Assembly (NCBI GenBank): GCA_021325025.1 | Contig: JAJPHZ010000022.1 | Span: forward strand, 200,646 to 264,645 | Source of the DNA: Pseudomonadota bacterium | GTDB lineage: Bacteria > Desulfobacterota > Binatia > Binatales > Binataceae | Length of the DNA stretch: 64,000 nucleotides | Reading direction: 5' to 3' | Part shown: positions 18,518 to 27,227 of the stretch, in pieces | Layout of the letters: every line of letters starts with the position of its first letter | How positions within the stretch are numbered: position 1 is the stretch's first letter | Notes under the pieces: model-generated | The model's database searches: none | The model's input: the letters and a program-made list of their open reading frames with translations, nothing else | Told to the model about the DNA's origin: nothing | Made by a program: the position numbers and the translations under genes

Positions 18518-18579
18518 CCCCGGGCAACTCTTTTCACCCACCGCCATTTCTCTGTCGGAGAGGCGCGCAGCCGCGGGCG

Positions 18580-18599
18580 GGCGTCCCAGATGGGACGCC
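18580..18599. terminator. Hairpin between convergent genes
   Basis: Perfect 8 bp stem GGCGTCCC / GGGACGCC with loop AGAT, 62 bases after the dioxygenase stop and 17 bases before the stop of the convergent secreted-protein gene. No T-run follows. Likely transcription stop for one or both genes. Confidence 0.5.
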
Positions 18600-18616
18600 T
18601 GCCATGCGCTGGAGAG

Positions 18617-19285
18617 CTAGTAGCCGAACATCTGCAGAATCGAGCCCAGCGGCGAATAGCCGGGCTGCGCGGCGTAGGGATTGACGCCATAGGTCTGCGG
18701 ATAGCCTGGGTAGACCCTGGGTGCGGCGCCGCCCAGAAAGGAATTGGCCGCATTCAACGTTTGCGCTTGATATTGCATCCGGGTGGCGAGTTTGTTGGCC
18801 AGCCGGTAGTTGCCCTGTGCGACCGCCGCCTGATACAGGGCCTGATTGGCATTGAGTTGCTGGTTGAGCGTCTGCTGCAACTGCATCATCTTGCCCATGT
18901 TGCGGGTATAGCCCGGTGTATAAAGGCCCGACCCATTGTAGGGCATCGACCCGAGATAACCCATACCGCCATAAGGCACGCTGAGCGGCGCCGCGGGCCG
19001 GCAGTCGTCACCGTCCTCATCGCACATCATGCCGCCGGGATAGCCGCCGTAGCCGTAACCGCGATGATGCTCCCACCATTCATGCCGATGATGGTCCCAA
19101 TAGCCGGGATAGCCGCCACCGCCGTAGCCATCATAGCCGCCATAGCCGTATCCGCCGTGATGCTTGTACCATCCCCAGTGATTGCCGTGGTCGTGATGCC
19201 AGCCGTCGTGCGCAAACGCCACGATCGGCATCGCCAGTACCAGCATCGCAACCGCCGCCGCCAAAACGCCATGAACCGCCTTCAT
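18617..19285 (-). CDS. Secreted Gly/Tyr/His-rich protein
   Basis: 222 residues with a Sec signal peptide (cleavage after VAFA, residue 25). Residues 26-85 are a low-complexity region rich in Gly, Tyr, His and Trp. A central acidic MMCDEDGDDCR follows, then a helical Gln/Asn/Ala-rich segment (NMGKMMQLQQTLNQQLNANQ, about 128-165) and a Pro/Tyr-rich tail. I do not recognise a named family. His/Cys content could bind metal, but that is inference. AAGGAG lies 9 bases before ATG 19285. A lipoprotein of similar composition is at 50.0 kb. Confidence 0.75.
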   Translation of the reverse strand: MKAVHGVLAAAVAMLVLAMPIVAFAHDGWHHDHGNHWGWYKHHGGYGYGGYDGYGGGGYPGYWDHHRHEWWEHHRGYGYGGYPGGMMCDEDGDDCRPAAPLSVPYGGMGYLGSMPYNGSGLYTPGYTRNMGKMMQLQQTLNQQLNANQALYQAAVAQGNYRLANKLATRMQYQAQTLNAANSFLGGAAPRVYPGYPQTYGVNPYAAQPGYSPLGSILQMFGY

Positions 19286-19406
19286 CGCCCGATTCTCCTT
19301 GCGCCGGTAAATTCACATCCAACCGCCCTATTGACGTTTTAGACGGGGAGAATGTTTACAGGAAAGTTGACGGTCCTTTAGCCGTTTCGCAGTGGAGGAG
19401 ACTTCC

Positions 19407-19889
19407 ATGCAGGATGCGCAAGCTGACCTTCGGCCGCCGCTGCCGCCCTTTACCCTGGAAACCGCCATCCAGAAGGTGCGCGCGGCGGAGGACGCGTGGA
19501 ATTCGCGCGACCCCGAGCGCGTGGCGCTTGCCTACAGCTCCGACAGCCGCTGGCGCAACCGGGCCGAATTCCTGGCCGGACGCGAGGAAATCGTCGCCTT
19601 TTTACGGCGCAAATGGGCGCGCGAGCTTGACTACCGCCTGATCAAGGAGTTGTGGGCGTTTGGCGATAATCGCATCGCAGTGCGGTTTGCCTACGAATGG
19701 CACGACGATTCGGGCCACTGGTTTCGCTCCTACGGCAACGAAAACTGGGAGTTCAACCAACAAGGCCTTATGACGGTGCGCCACGCCAGTATCAATGACC
19801 TGCCAATCCGCGAAGCTGAGCGCAAGTATCACTGGCCCCTGGGCCGCCGCCCTGAGGACCATCCGGGCCTGAGCGCGCTGGGATTATAA
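19407..19889 (+). CDS. DUF1348 protein, NTF2-like fold
   Basis: 160 residues matching the DUF1348 family: [17 protein letters not shown] at the start of the cone-shaped fold, [15 protein letters not shown], and [23 protein letters not shown]. The function of the family is unknown; it is soluble and cytoplasmic. An in-frame GTG at 19392 is possible, but GGAGGAG (19394-19400) falls between it and ATG 19407 at ideal spacing, so the ATG is the start. Divergent from the secreted Gly/Tyr/His-rich protein across 121 bp that contains two TTGACG boxes (19331, 19366). Confidence 0.88.
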   Translation: MQDAQADLRPPLPPFTLETAIQKVRAAEDAWNSRDPERVALAYSSDSRWRNRAEFLAGREEIVAFLRRKWARELDYRLIKELWAFGDNRIAVRFAYEWHDDSGHWFRSYGNENWEFNQQGLMTVRHASINDLPIREAERKYHWPLGRRPEDHPGLSALGL

Positions 19890-19905
19890 AGCCCGCTTCG
19901 CACCG

Positions 19906-20682
19906 CTAGCCGGTGATTCTCAACGGCATCTGCAGACGTTTGCCGTTGCGCACCACAGTGACGTAGATCACATCGCCCACGTGGACTTCGGCCAGCGCGC
20001 CCTGGAAATCGTGGATGGTATGGATACGTTGGCCGTCAACCCCGATGATCAGGTCGAAGGACTCGCCGACGTGGCTCTGCTCGACCAGCCCCAGCGCCGC
20101 GATCGCGGGCGGAAAAACCATCGCTGCACTGACCACCGTGGCGCCCAGCAGAGTGTGAACCAAACCGCGATACGGCCGCATCCCGGCAGCCGCGGCCACA
20201 CTGCCGGGCCGGACTTCCAAAACCGCCAGGCCGCAGACGTCCTGGCGCGGTGCCAGTTCGGCGCAATCGTGTTGCAGCAAGGCGCCGATGGGCGATTCGT
20301 AAACGTCGTCGTTGGTCGCGAACTGATCGATATCGGCGAACCGGGCGCCATCGGCATCCGGTATGCCTTGGCCCGGGACTATCACCGCTCCTTCGCCTTC
20401 CGCATCGCTTGTATAGTCATCGGAATCCGCCGACACGGCCGAATCCTGCGCATTGGACGGAATCTGGACCGTGCTGTTGGAGGCGCGCGCTTGATTTCCT
20501 CCCGCTGCTGAACCGTCCGCCGCGTGCACGAGGATGGCGAGCGTTACAACCAGCACGATTACGCTGATGCGCAAAAATATCGCAGCAGTAGCGTTGGCGA
20601 CGGGGTGCCGCGCCGATGCATAGAAAAGACCGGCAGGGTTGGCGTAGCCTTTGGATGCGGCGAATGTGCGACTGTCAAGCAT
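19906..20682 (-). CDS. Membrane-anchored PDZ-domain protein
   Basis: 258 residues. One hydrophobic helix at about 34-54 (FLRISVIVLVVTLAILVHA) anchors or exports the protein. A low-complexity Asp/Ser/Ala linker follows. The C-terminal 110 residues form a PDZ-like domain (GLAVLEVRPGSVAAAAGMRPY, IIGVDGQRIHTIHDFQGALAE, VTVVRNGKRLQMPLRI), interrupted by an unusual hydrophobic insertion HTLLGATVVSAAMVFPPAIAAL. There is no protease domain, so it may be a scaffold or chaperone partner in the periplasm. The start is not well supported by a ribosome binding site. Convergent with the DUF1348 gene (16 bp apart). Confidence 0.7.
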   Translation of the reverse strand: MLDSRTFAASKGYANPAGLFYASARHPVANATAAIFLRISVIVLVVTLAILVHAADGSAAGGNQARASNSTVQIPSNAQDSAVSADSDDYTSDAEGEGAVIVPGQGIPDADGARFADIDQFATNDDVYESPIGALLQHDCAELAPRQDVCGLAVLEVRPGSVAAAAGMRPYRGLVHTLLGATVVSAAMVFPPAIAALGLVEQSHVGESFDLIIGVDGQRIHTIHDFQGALAEVHVGDVIYVTVVRNGKRLQMPLRITG

Positions 20683-21076
20683 TGCTTGCCACCGCTGCGC
20701 TTGGGGCCGATCGTAGTCCGCATCCGTGAGGAAAACCGTGCCGAATTCACGCCAGTGCCGTTTTCCTCAGATAACCGCTCCGGGGTCCGATCGCCCGCCG
20801 GTAGCGCACCGGAGCTGCGTTTTCCTTGCCACTTGCCCGCCGCCTCTTCCTCCGGCCCGCGCCGACAGAACGTGGCCGGATTGATAACCGCCTTCCGCAG
20901 CCTAATTAAAGACTACTTGCAGTGTCGCTGCGATACCAGTGCCAGAGACCGTCACCGGCTGCCGCGCATCGCCGCGAGCAGCCCGCTGGCGCGTGCAATC
21001 CGCCGTCAGATGGAGCTAATTTGGTGACGACGCGGGCACTGGCCGCGCGTCGATAATGCTTTTTCCGGAGATGCCA
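20683..21076. other. Divergent intergenic region with a 10 bp inverted repeat
   Basis: 394 bp between the PDZ gene and nudC. It contains the perfect inverted repeat TGAGGAAAAC (20727-20736) / GTTTTCCTCA (20760-20769) with a 23-base spacer, a possible hairpin or operator. The nudC ribosome binding site CGGAG is at 21066-21070. No coding sequence seen. Confidence 0.4.
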
Positions 21077-22000
21077 ATGATTCCTTTTACCGGTAATCCT
21101 CTCGATCGCGCCGCCGAAAAGCGCCTGGACGCGGCCTGGCTTGAGTCAAAACGGCGCGATCCGTCCTCGCTGGTGCTGCCGATGTGGCGCCTGCAACCAC
21201 TGCTGCTCGGCCCCCAGCGCTCTGCCGCGCAGCCCGCGTTGGGCCTGTTGCGGCCGGAAATTGCCGATGCCATCGCAGGGCCCGACGCACCCTGCATCTT
21301 CCTTGGCCTCGACGGTGAGCAGGCGGTCTTCGCGCTTGACGTCTCGCAGGCCGACGATCCCGGTACAGCGCCGCCGCTGGCCGCGCTCGGCCATTTCCGC
21401 GAGGCGCGCGCCGCAGCGCAGATGGTTTCGGCCCGTGATGGCGCGATTATCGGCCAGGCCAAAGCCCTCCTCGATTGGCATCAGCGCCACGGCTTCTGTC
21501 CGCGATGCGGCGCGCCGACGCAGATGATGGACGCCGGCTACCGGCGCCTGTGCGGCAAATGCAACGCCGAGCATTTTCCGCGCGTCGATCCGGTCGTCAT
21601 CATGCTGGCCATTCATGACCAGGCCTGCCTGATCGGGCGCAACAAGCAATTTCCGCCCGGGCTGTTCTCTGCGCTGGCAGGTTTCGTCGAGCCCGGCGAA
21701 ACCATCGAGGAGGCGGTACGCCGCGAGCTGATGGAGGAGGCGGCGGTCAAAGTCGGCGAGGTGACCTATCATGCCACGCAGCCCTGGCCGTTTCCCTCCT
21801 CTTTGATGATTGGATGTTTCGCCCAGGCGCACAGCCGCCAGGTTAAGGCCGACGAAAACGAACTGGCCGAAGTGCGATGGCTGGAGCGGCGCGTCGCGCG
21901 CGAACTGCTCGAGGGCAAAAAGATCGACGGCCTGAACCTGCCCCCGCCCATCGCGATCGCGCATCACCTGATCAAGGCTTTCGCCATGGGCGAGAAGTGA
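21077..22000 (+). CDS. nudC: NAD(+) diphosphatase / NADH pyrophosphatase (Nudix)
   Basis: 307 residues. It has the NudC zinc ribbon (C141, C144, C159, C162), the Nudix box GFVEPGETIEEAVRREL..EE (202-224, the final small residue being Ala instead of Gly) and the NudC signature TQPWPFP (234-240) that recognises the NAD nicotinamide half. It cleaves NAD(H) to NMN(H) and AMP, and in known cases removes NAD caps from RNA. Upstream ATGs at 21056 and 21071 are possible, but CGGAG is 6 bases before 21077. Confidence 0.93.
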   Translation: MIPFTGNPLDRAAEKRLDAAWLESKRRDPSSLVLPMWRLQPLLLGPQRSAAQPALGLLRPEIADAIAGPDAPCIFLGLDGEQAVFALDVSQADDPGTAPPLAALGHFREARAAAQMVSARDGAIIGQAKALLDWHQRHGFCPRCGAPTQMMDAGYRRLCGKCNAEHFPRVDPVVIMLAIHDQACLIGRNKQFPPGLFSALAGFVEPGETIEEAVRRELMEEAAVKVGEVTYHATQPWPFPSSLMIGCFAQAHSRQVKADENELAEVRWLERRVARELLEGKKIDGLNLPPPIAIAHHLIKAFAMGEK

Positions 22001-22441
22001 GCGGCGACCTTCTGCACAGGGACCGATCACGATTGCGGTCTAAATCGCAAGCCAAAAGGGCGATTTTCCGACTATTGATGACAGCTTGATCTCGCGTTCC
22101 CCGCTCCCTTGGCGCCGTGTCGCCATCACCTGCCCAGCCCGGCCGGAGACGCCGTGAGAGCGCTGGCGCTGATACCGTGTGCGGCTGCGTGCTGTTGTGC
22201 GGGTCATGCGTGGGCGGGAGTTGTCTGCCCGACCAGCTTCTAATGCCCCTTTGGCGCTCAACTTAACATCAACGGTAATTCGGGTAGTCCGTTGTGACGT
22301 CAATCCGCTCGGATATATGCGATCACTTTCGCCGATCTGGTCCAGCCCACGCCGGAGCTGTGAGCCTCGCCGGTCAGCCCTTGACAATTCGCACAATGAG
22401 CCTAAACAAGGGCTATCGTTGCGATTTGGGGAGACACGGCG
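22001..22441. other. Intergenic region upstream of amidohydrolase 1
   Basis: 441 bp. The last 60 bases hold the promoter candidate and ribosome binding site of the amidohydrolase. The rest shows no gene, repeat or RNA that I can support. Confidence 0.4.
22381..22408 (+). promoter_or_regulatory. Sigma70-like promoter candidate for amidohydrolase 1
   Basis: A perfect TTGACA -35 box (22381-22386) is followed after 16 bases by TAAACA (22403-22408), a weak -10. The start codon is 34 bases downstream and has GGGGAG 8 bases before it. Based on sequence match only. Confidence 0.4.
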
Positions 22442-23602
22442 ATGATACCGAGGCACATCGTTTCCGCGGATTCGCACGTGGTGGAACCGGCCGATTTGTG
22501 GGTCACGCGAGTCGACCAACGCTTCCGCGAGCGCGCCCCGCAGGTCAGGCCCGACCCTGAAAACGGCGGCCTGCCCACTATGTACGTCGAAGGCAAGCGG
22601 CTGATGGCGATTTCCGCCTTCGGTGCAGCCGGCAGAAGCGGCGAGGAACTCAAGCAATTCGAGCAGACTGCCGGCTACGAGCAGGTGCATCGCGGCGCCT
22701 ACGATCCAACCGAGCGTATCAAGGCGCAGGAAGAGGACGGCGTCGAAGTGGAGGTGCTGTACACCAGTCTGGGGATGCCGCTGTTCGGGCTGCGCGATAC
22801 CGAATTTCAGCGCGAATGCTTTCGCGCCTACAACGACTGGCTGGCCGAATACTGCTCGCACAACCCCAGGCGCCTGATCGGAACCGCGCTCATCACGCTG
22901 GCCGACATTCCGGCCGCGGTCGCGGAGCTGGAGCGCACGCGCAAGGCCGGATTGCGCGGCGCGCAAATCTGGGGTTCGACTCCGGTGCAGTATCCGACCT
23001 ATGACAACCCGGTCTACGATCCGTTCTGGCAGGCCGCCTGCGACCTCGACGTCCCGTTGTCGCTCCATATCGGGACGGGAGGATCGCACAGCCCGGCGAT
23101 GACGCTGGTGAAGGGGCTTGCCCGGATGGAGGAAAATTCGCCCGGCCTGGGGCGGGTCAGCGCGTACGTCTATCTTGCCGCCGATATCCAGCAGTCGCTC
23201 TACATCCTGTCGGTGACTGGCGTGCTCGAGCGCTTTCCCAAATTGAAACTGGTGTCGGCCGAAAACGACATCGGCTGGATGCCGCACTTCCTGTTCCGGC
23301 TCGACCACGCGTGGAAGAAGTATCACGCGCTGGGCTCGGCCAAAAAGTTGTCGATGTCGCCGGCGGAGTTCCTGCGCCGCCAGGTGTGGGCGACCTTCCA
23401 GGACGATCCGGTAGGTCCGGTTACCTGGAAGTTTTACGGTGAGGACAAGTACATGTGGGCTTCAGACTTCCCGCACGGCGATTGCACCTGGCCCAACTCG
23501 CGCAAGGTGATCGAGCAGGACTTCGCCGGCGTGCCCGACGACGTCACCCGCAAGATCGTCTGCGATAACGCGGTGAAGCTCTACGGGTTGGAGCTCAACT
23601 AG
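22442..23602 (+). CDS. Amidohydrolase family 2 metal-dependent hydrolase (copy 1)
   Basis: 386 residues of the amidohydrolase-2 TIM-barrel family. The N-terminal metal motif is SADSHVVEP (8-16), barrel motifs include RAYNDWLAEYC, VPLSLHIGTGGSH and LKLVSAENDIGWMPH, and the C-terminal metal Asp is in WASDFPHGD. Members hydrolyse or decarboxylate cyclic and aromatic acids (ACMSD-like). The substrate is unknown. Four such genes occur between 22.4 and 35.3 kb and share the same motif order, so they are likely paralogues with different substrates. Confidence 0.88.
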   Translation: MIPRHIVSADSHVVEPADLWVTRVDQRFRERAPQVRPDPENGGLPTMYVEGKRLMAISAFGAAGRSGEELKQFEQTAGYEQVHRGAYDPTERIKAQEEDGVEVEVLYTSLGMPLFGLRDTEFQRECFRAYNDWLAEYCSHNPRRLIGTALITLADIPAAVAELERTRKAGLRGAQIWGSTPVQYPTYDNPVYDPFWQAACDLDVPLSLHIGTGGSHSPAMTLVKGLARMEENSPGLGRVSAYVYLAADIQQSLYILSVTGVLERFPKLKLVSAENDIGWMPHFLFRLDHAWKKYHALGSAKKLSMSPAEFLRRQVWATFQDDPVGPVTWKFYGEDKYMWASDFPHGDCTWPNSRKVIEQDFAGVPDDVTRKIVCDNAVKLYGLELN

Positions 23603-23735
23603 GCCGCCGCGCTCGGGGGCAGCAGGGACAACGGCCCGTGCTGCCGCCAATCCCTGCGCTGCTTGAGGCCGGGCCGCCGGCAGCGTCCCCGCGGCACTTG
23701 GCAACCGGTCTCTACTTTTGGTATTATTTGTCTGC

Positions 23736-24275
23736 ATGTCGTCGATGACGCGGCAGAGCCTCGGGGGGTCCCCCAGCCGGCGCGACTTGAGCGCCGGCCA
23801 GGCCTACCGCGTCGCGTCCAGCCTTCTGAACAGCCTCGCGCGCCCGTTCGTCGTCCTGCCTACGCAAATCGATCGGCGCGCCCCTCTGGAAACAGGTGAA
23901 GTCAAACTGCTGCGCTACTTGCTGCTGTCCGCTATCGCCGACATCATCGCGGCGGCCGAGGCCGGCCCTGCCGGCGGTGAGCGGCGAGCCAATGCGGCCC
24001 AGGCCTGGCGATGGATGGAGGGTTACCCGGGCGCTCCGATCGACTTTGAGACGGCATGCGCCGCCTTCGGCATGAGTGCCAGCGCCATCCGCCGCCGCGT
24101 CGCGCGGCTCAGGCAGCGCGCCTCACAGCCCACTGCCGTTGCGCCCCACCGGCTGACGGATCGTTGCCGTGGACAACGGCGGAACCTGGCGCCGAGTGCG
24201 TGTAACGAAATGACCCTTATGAAGTTGACCCGCGGCGCCAGCTTGGGGCCGGCGCCGCGGGTCGATGGACCTTGA
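23736..24275 (+). CDS. Hypothetical protein with possible C-terminal helix-turn-helix
   Basis: About 179 residues from ATG 23736 (ATG 23745 and TTG 23718 also possible). Residues up to about 130 look protein-like; FETACAAFGMSASAIRRRV resembles a helix-turn-helix. The last 50 residues are basic and low in order, and a strong hairpin lies inside their coding DNA (24227-24263). The true protein may therefore end earlier or the tail may be an artefact of readthrough. I do not recognise the family. It is convergent with amidohydrolase copy 2. Confidence 0.45.
   Translation: MSSMTRQSLGGSPSRRDLSAGQAYRVASSLLNSLARPFVVLPTQIDRRAPLETGEVKLLRYLLLSAIADIIAAAEAGPAGGERRANAAQAWRWMEGYPGAPIDFETACAAFGMSASAIRRRVARLRQRASQPTAVAPHRLTDRCRGQRRNLAPSACNEMTLMKLTRGASLGPAPRVDGP
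24227..24263. terminator. Strong 13 bp hairpin before convergent amidohydrolase stop
   Basis: Perfect inverted repeat GACCCGCGGCGCC (24227-24239) / GGCGCCGCGGGTC (24251-24263), 11-base loop. It sits 28 bases past the stop of the minus-strand amidohydrolase, where a terminator would be expected, and inside the end of the opposing hypothetical ORF. No T-run. Confidence 0.55.
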
Positions 24276-24290
24276 AATGAGGCGGGCGCT

Positions 24291-25406
24291 TCAGACCTCT
24301 GCCAGCCGGTAGAGCCGGGCCGCGTTCTTCCACACCAGCTTGTCCCGCTCCTCGGGCGTATTGTGCCGGGTCTGCGCGGCGATCGCGTCCCAGCTTTTGG
24401 GCCAGGTGGTGACACTGTGCGGATAGTCGGAGGCCCACATCAGATTGTCGGCACCGGTGAATTTGACGTTGGCGCAGGCCACCTCGTCGTCCATGAAGGT
24501 GAAGAAGATCTGACGGCGGATGTACTCGCTGGGCGGATTGGGCAGCTCCAACTCCGACCAATAGCGCTGGCGTTTCCATTGATCGTCACACAGCCGCTCG
24601 TAGTACGCCACCCAGCCCGCGTCGCTCTCGGCCGAGACCAGCTTGAGGTTCGGATAGCGATGCAGGGCGCCGGTGAACAGGATGTGGGTGACCGGCTCGA
24701 GCGCGGCGAAGAAGCGCAGCACGATTCCCGCCACCATCAGCTTGCCGCCCACGTCGGAGGTGCCGCGCGGGACATGCTTGCCGGTGGCGCGATGGAAATG
24801 TAGCGGCATCTGCATCTCGGCCGCCGCCGCCCACAGCGGCTCATAGTATTTGTCCGTATACAATTTGTCGGGATAGGTGAGCAGAAAGGCGCCGCGGCAG
24901 TTTTTCTTCGCGACCCGTTCCATCTCCTTGAGGATCTCGTCCATCCCGTCGTCGACCGGCAGTACGGCCAACCCCACCAGGCGCTGCGGATCGACGGCCT
25001 GGAACTCGTCCAGTATCCAGTCGTTGTAGGCGCGCACACAGGCCAGGCGCAGCTCGCGATCCTTGATCGCACTGGCCAGACCCATCCCGATACCGCCGTA
25101 CAGCACGCTGCAATCCACCCGGTCCACGGCCTGGTCGGCCAGATGCGCCTTGGCGTCCCAGTTGCCCTTGCGCAAGTCGGAAAACCGCAGGCCGTGATCC
25201 TTGAACTCCTTGAAATCCGCCTTGCCGGCCATCGCATCCAGCCCGAAAGAACGCGGCTTGCGCCCCTCCCAGGTCCATCCCTGACCGCCGTCTTCGCAGT
25301 CCACGATTTTCGGCCCCATCTCTTTCAGCGCGGCCGGCAGCCGATCCTGAAAAATGTTGGGCGCTTCGAGCACGTGCGAATCGCCGGAAATTGCACGATA
25401 TTGCAT
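24291..25406 (-). CDS. Amidohydrolase family 2 metal-dependent hydrolase (copy 2)
   Basis: 371 residues with the same layout as copy 1: ISGDSHVLEAPNIFQDRL at the N-terminus, RAYNDWILDEFQ, MPLHFHRATGKH in the middle, VSAESDAGWVAYY and the C-terminal metal Asp in WASDYPHSV. Predicted cytoplasmic hydrolase or decarboxylase of unknown substrate. The frame is open up to 25739, but that extension has no family resemblance and covers the amidase remnant; ATG 25406 with GGAG upstream gives the correct N-terminus. Probably monocistronic. Confidence 0.88.
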   Translation of the reverse strand: MQYRAISGDSHVLEAPNIFQDRLPAALKEMGPKIVDCEDGGQGWTWEGRKPRSFGLDAMAGKADFKEFKDHGLRFSDLRKGNWDAKAHLADQAVDRVDCSVLYGGIGMGLASAIKDRELRLACVRAYNDWILDEFQAVDPQRLVGLAVLPVDDGMDEILKEMERVAKKNCRGAFLLTYPDKLYTDKYYEPLWAAAAEMQMPLHFHRATGKHVPRGTSDVGGKLMVAGIVLRFFAALEPVTHILFTGALHRYPNLKLVSAESDAGWVAYYERLCDDQWKRQRYWSELELPNPPSEYIRRQIFFTFMDDEVACANVKFTGADNLMWASDYPHSVTTWPKSWDAIAAQTRHNTPEERDKLVWKNAARLYRLAEV

Positions 25407-25547
25407 GGTTGCTCCGCTCCGATGTTTGAATGCGCCAAATCTAGCAAATCGCCCGGCTTCAAGCCACGGGCCGGCCCGCCTTCGGATTGCGCTTGCCGCC
25501 AATCGCCTCACACTCCGCCTCGAGCTGCGCTTGAGATGGAGAGCAAG

Positions 25548-25868
25548 ATGGACCTGCACTTTATGACCGCGGGACAGATGCTGGCCCTGATGGAGCGAGG
25601 CGAGATTTCCAGCGTCAAGTTGGTCCGCCTGTTCATCGAACGCTGCACGGCGCTCAAGGCGCGCTTCAATGCGGTGGTCACCCTGGCCGAGGAGCGCGCG
25701 CTTGCCCAAGCCGCCGACAGCCACCGGCGCCGGGCGCACCGCGACGGGGTCCGCGCGCCCACCCTGGGAAAGCTTTTACGGATTGCCCGCTGTAGTCCTG
25801 CCCGCCAGCCTGGACCGCAATGCCACACGATTTCATCCCCCGCGGACATCAGGCCGGGAGCACGATAG
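25548..25868 (+). pseudogene. Amidase-signature family remnant (N- and C-terminal pieces only)
   Basis: The frame starting at ATG 25548 encodes about 67 residues with the typical amidase beginning (ALMERGEISSVKLVRLFIER, then RFNAVVTLAEERALAQA). It then loses similarity near 25748. From about 25765 a different frame encodes YGLPAVVLPASLDRN, which is the conserved strand near the C-terminus of amidases. The central 350 or so residues with the Ser-Ser-Lys catalytic core are absent. This looks like an internal deletion with a frame change, leaving a non-functional gene. The exact ends are uncertain. Confidence 0.6.
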
Positions 25869-25952
25869 GCCGACAGGTGTTCCGGGCGCATCGGCACGCG
25901 CAAGCTTATCGCTTAGGTGCTCCGGCCAGACACGAAACGACACGCTGCGCGA

Positions 25953-27212
25953 TCAGCCGACCTGGCCGTCCCAATTGCGGGCTTTCGCGATAACCTCGGA
26001 GAATGGTCTGCGCGAATCGAAACTGGGTTCGCGCGGCAGGCCCAGCACTCGTTCGCCGATCCCGTTTCGCTGCATCTCGTTGGTACCGGCCGCGATGGAA
26101 GTCATGCGGCCGTTGAGATAGTTGATCGAGTACCGCATCGCGCGCTGGTCGCCGGGATGCCAAAGCAGCGCCTCAGGCCCGCCGATCTCGACCGCGATTC
26201 GGGCCCGGATGGGAGAGAATGTTCCGGACGCAAGCTTTCCATACGCCGCCACGGCAGGTTGCGGCTGGTCGGAGGCGCGCAGGCGCGCGGCAATGCGCCG
26301 GCCCAGATGATATTGCGCATAGTCGTTGATGTGAGCGCGGGCGATCGACTGGCGGACGATCGAATCGTCAGTCCGTCGCGCCTTGCGGGCCAGCGCGACC
26401 AGATCGGGCGCAAGTGTGCGGGGCTCCAGCACCACCGGGCCTACCTGTCCGGCGCCGCGCTCATAGACCAGCATCGTCTGCGCGACGGCCCATCCCTGAT
26501 TGACCTCACCGATGACCTCGTCGGAACTGACCACGACGTCGTCGAGAAATTCCTGGCAGAAGCCGGCTTCGCCGTCGATCTGAACGATCGGCCGGATGGT
26601 GAGGCCCTCGGCCTTGGTTGAGACGGCAAACCAGGTCAGCCCGCGATGCTTGGGAACTTCCCAGTCGGTGCGGGCAAGACACATAGCGAAGTCTGCGTAG
26701 TGTGCGCCGGTGCTCCAAATCTTCGCTCCATTGATAATCCAGCGGTCGCCGTCGCGGGTCGCCCTGGTGCGGATGCCTGCCAAATCGGAACCGGCCGCCG
26801 GCTCGGAGTAGAACTGACACCAGATCTCTTCACCCGACAGGATCTTTGGCATGTGCCGTCGAAGAAAGCTCGGCGAGGCGTGGGCGAGCATGGAGCGGGC
26901 GATCGCGCTGAAGGTGACGGCGCCGGCGGCGCCGAAATCAGGCATCACATAGGCGGCGGATTCCTCGCGGAAGACCCGCTCGTGAGCCGCGCTCAGACCG
27001 CGTCCGCCGTATTCCCTGGGGAACGAGATGCCCGCATAGCCGGCATCGAAGAGCTTGCGCTGCAGCGCCCGGCTCTCGGCGATCTCTTCGGGCGTTTTGG
27101 TCTCAGTTCGAGCCGCTTGCGGAGCCGAAGACCGCCGGCGTTTCAGATTGGCTGCCAGCCAGGCTCGCACTTCCTTGCGGAACTCATCCAGGTCTATGGT
27201 TTCGGTGCTCAT
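25953..27212 (-). CDS. Acyl-CoA dehydrogenase, subunit 1 of a pair
   Basis: 419 residues of ACAD fold: N-terminal helical domain, FAD/substrate region WCQFYSEPAAGSDLAGIRTR (typical YSEPxAGSD), WIINGAKIWSTGAHYADF, and the C-terminal helix with AAGTNEMQRNGIGERVLGL. By eye, the catalytic Glu position of medium-chain enzymes (EGT) is Ala here (A375), so the base may come from another position or subunit. It should dehydrogenate an acyl-CoA at C2-C3 with electrons passed to ETF. It lies 15 bp after the second ACAD; adjacent ACAD pairs often form heterotetramers in steroid or ring side-chain degradation. Confidence 0.9.
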   Translation of the reverse strand: MSTETIDLDEFRKEVRAWLAANLKRRRSSAPQAARTETKTPEEIAESRALQRKLFDAGYAGISFPREYGGRGLSAAHERVFREESAAYVMPDFGAAGAVTFSAIARSMLAHASPSFLRRHMPKILSGEEIWCQFYSEPAAGSDLAGIRTRATRDGDRWIINGAKIWSTGAHYADFAMCLARTDWEVPKHRGLTWFAVSTKAEGLTIRPIVQIDGEAGFCQEFLDDVVVSSDEVIGEVNQGWAVAQTMLVYERGAGQVGPVVLEPRTLAPDLVALARKARRTDDSIVRQSIARAHINDYAQYHLGRRIAARLRASDQPQPAVAAYGKLASGTFSPIRARIAVEIGGPEALLWHPGDQRAMRYSINYLNGRMTSIAAGTNEMQRNGIGERVLGLPREPSFDSRRPFSEVIAKARNWDGQVG

Positions 27213-27227
27213 TTGCGCATCCTCAAC

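Noticed and set aside
25407..25739. 111-codon upstream extension of amidohydrolase copy 2
   Set aside because: The family N-terminus with the metal motif begins at ATG 25406; the extension is antisense to the amidase remnant.
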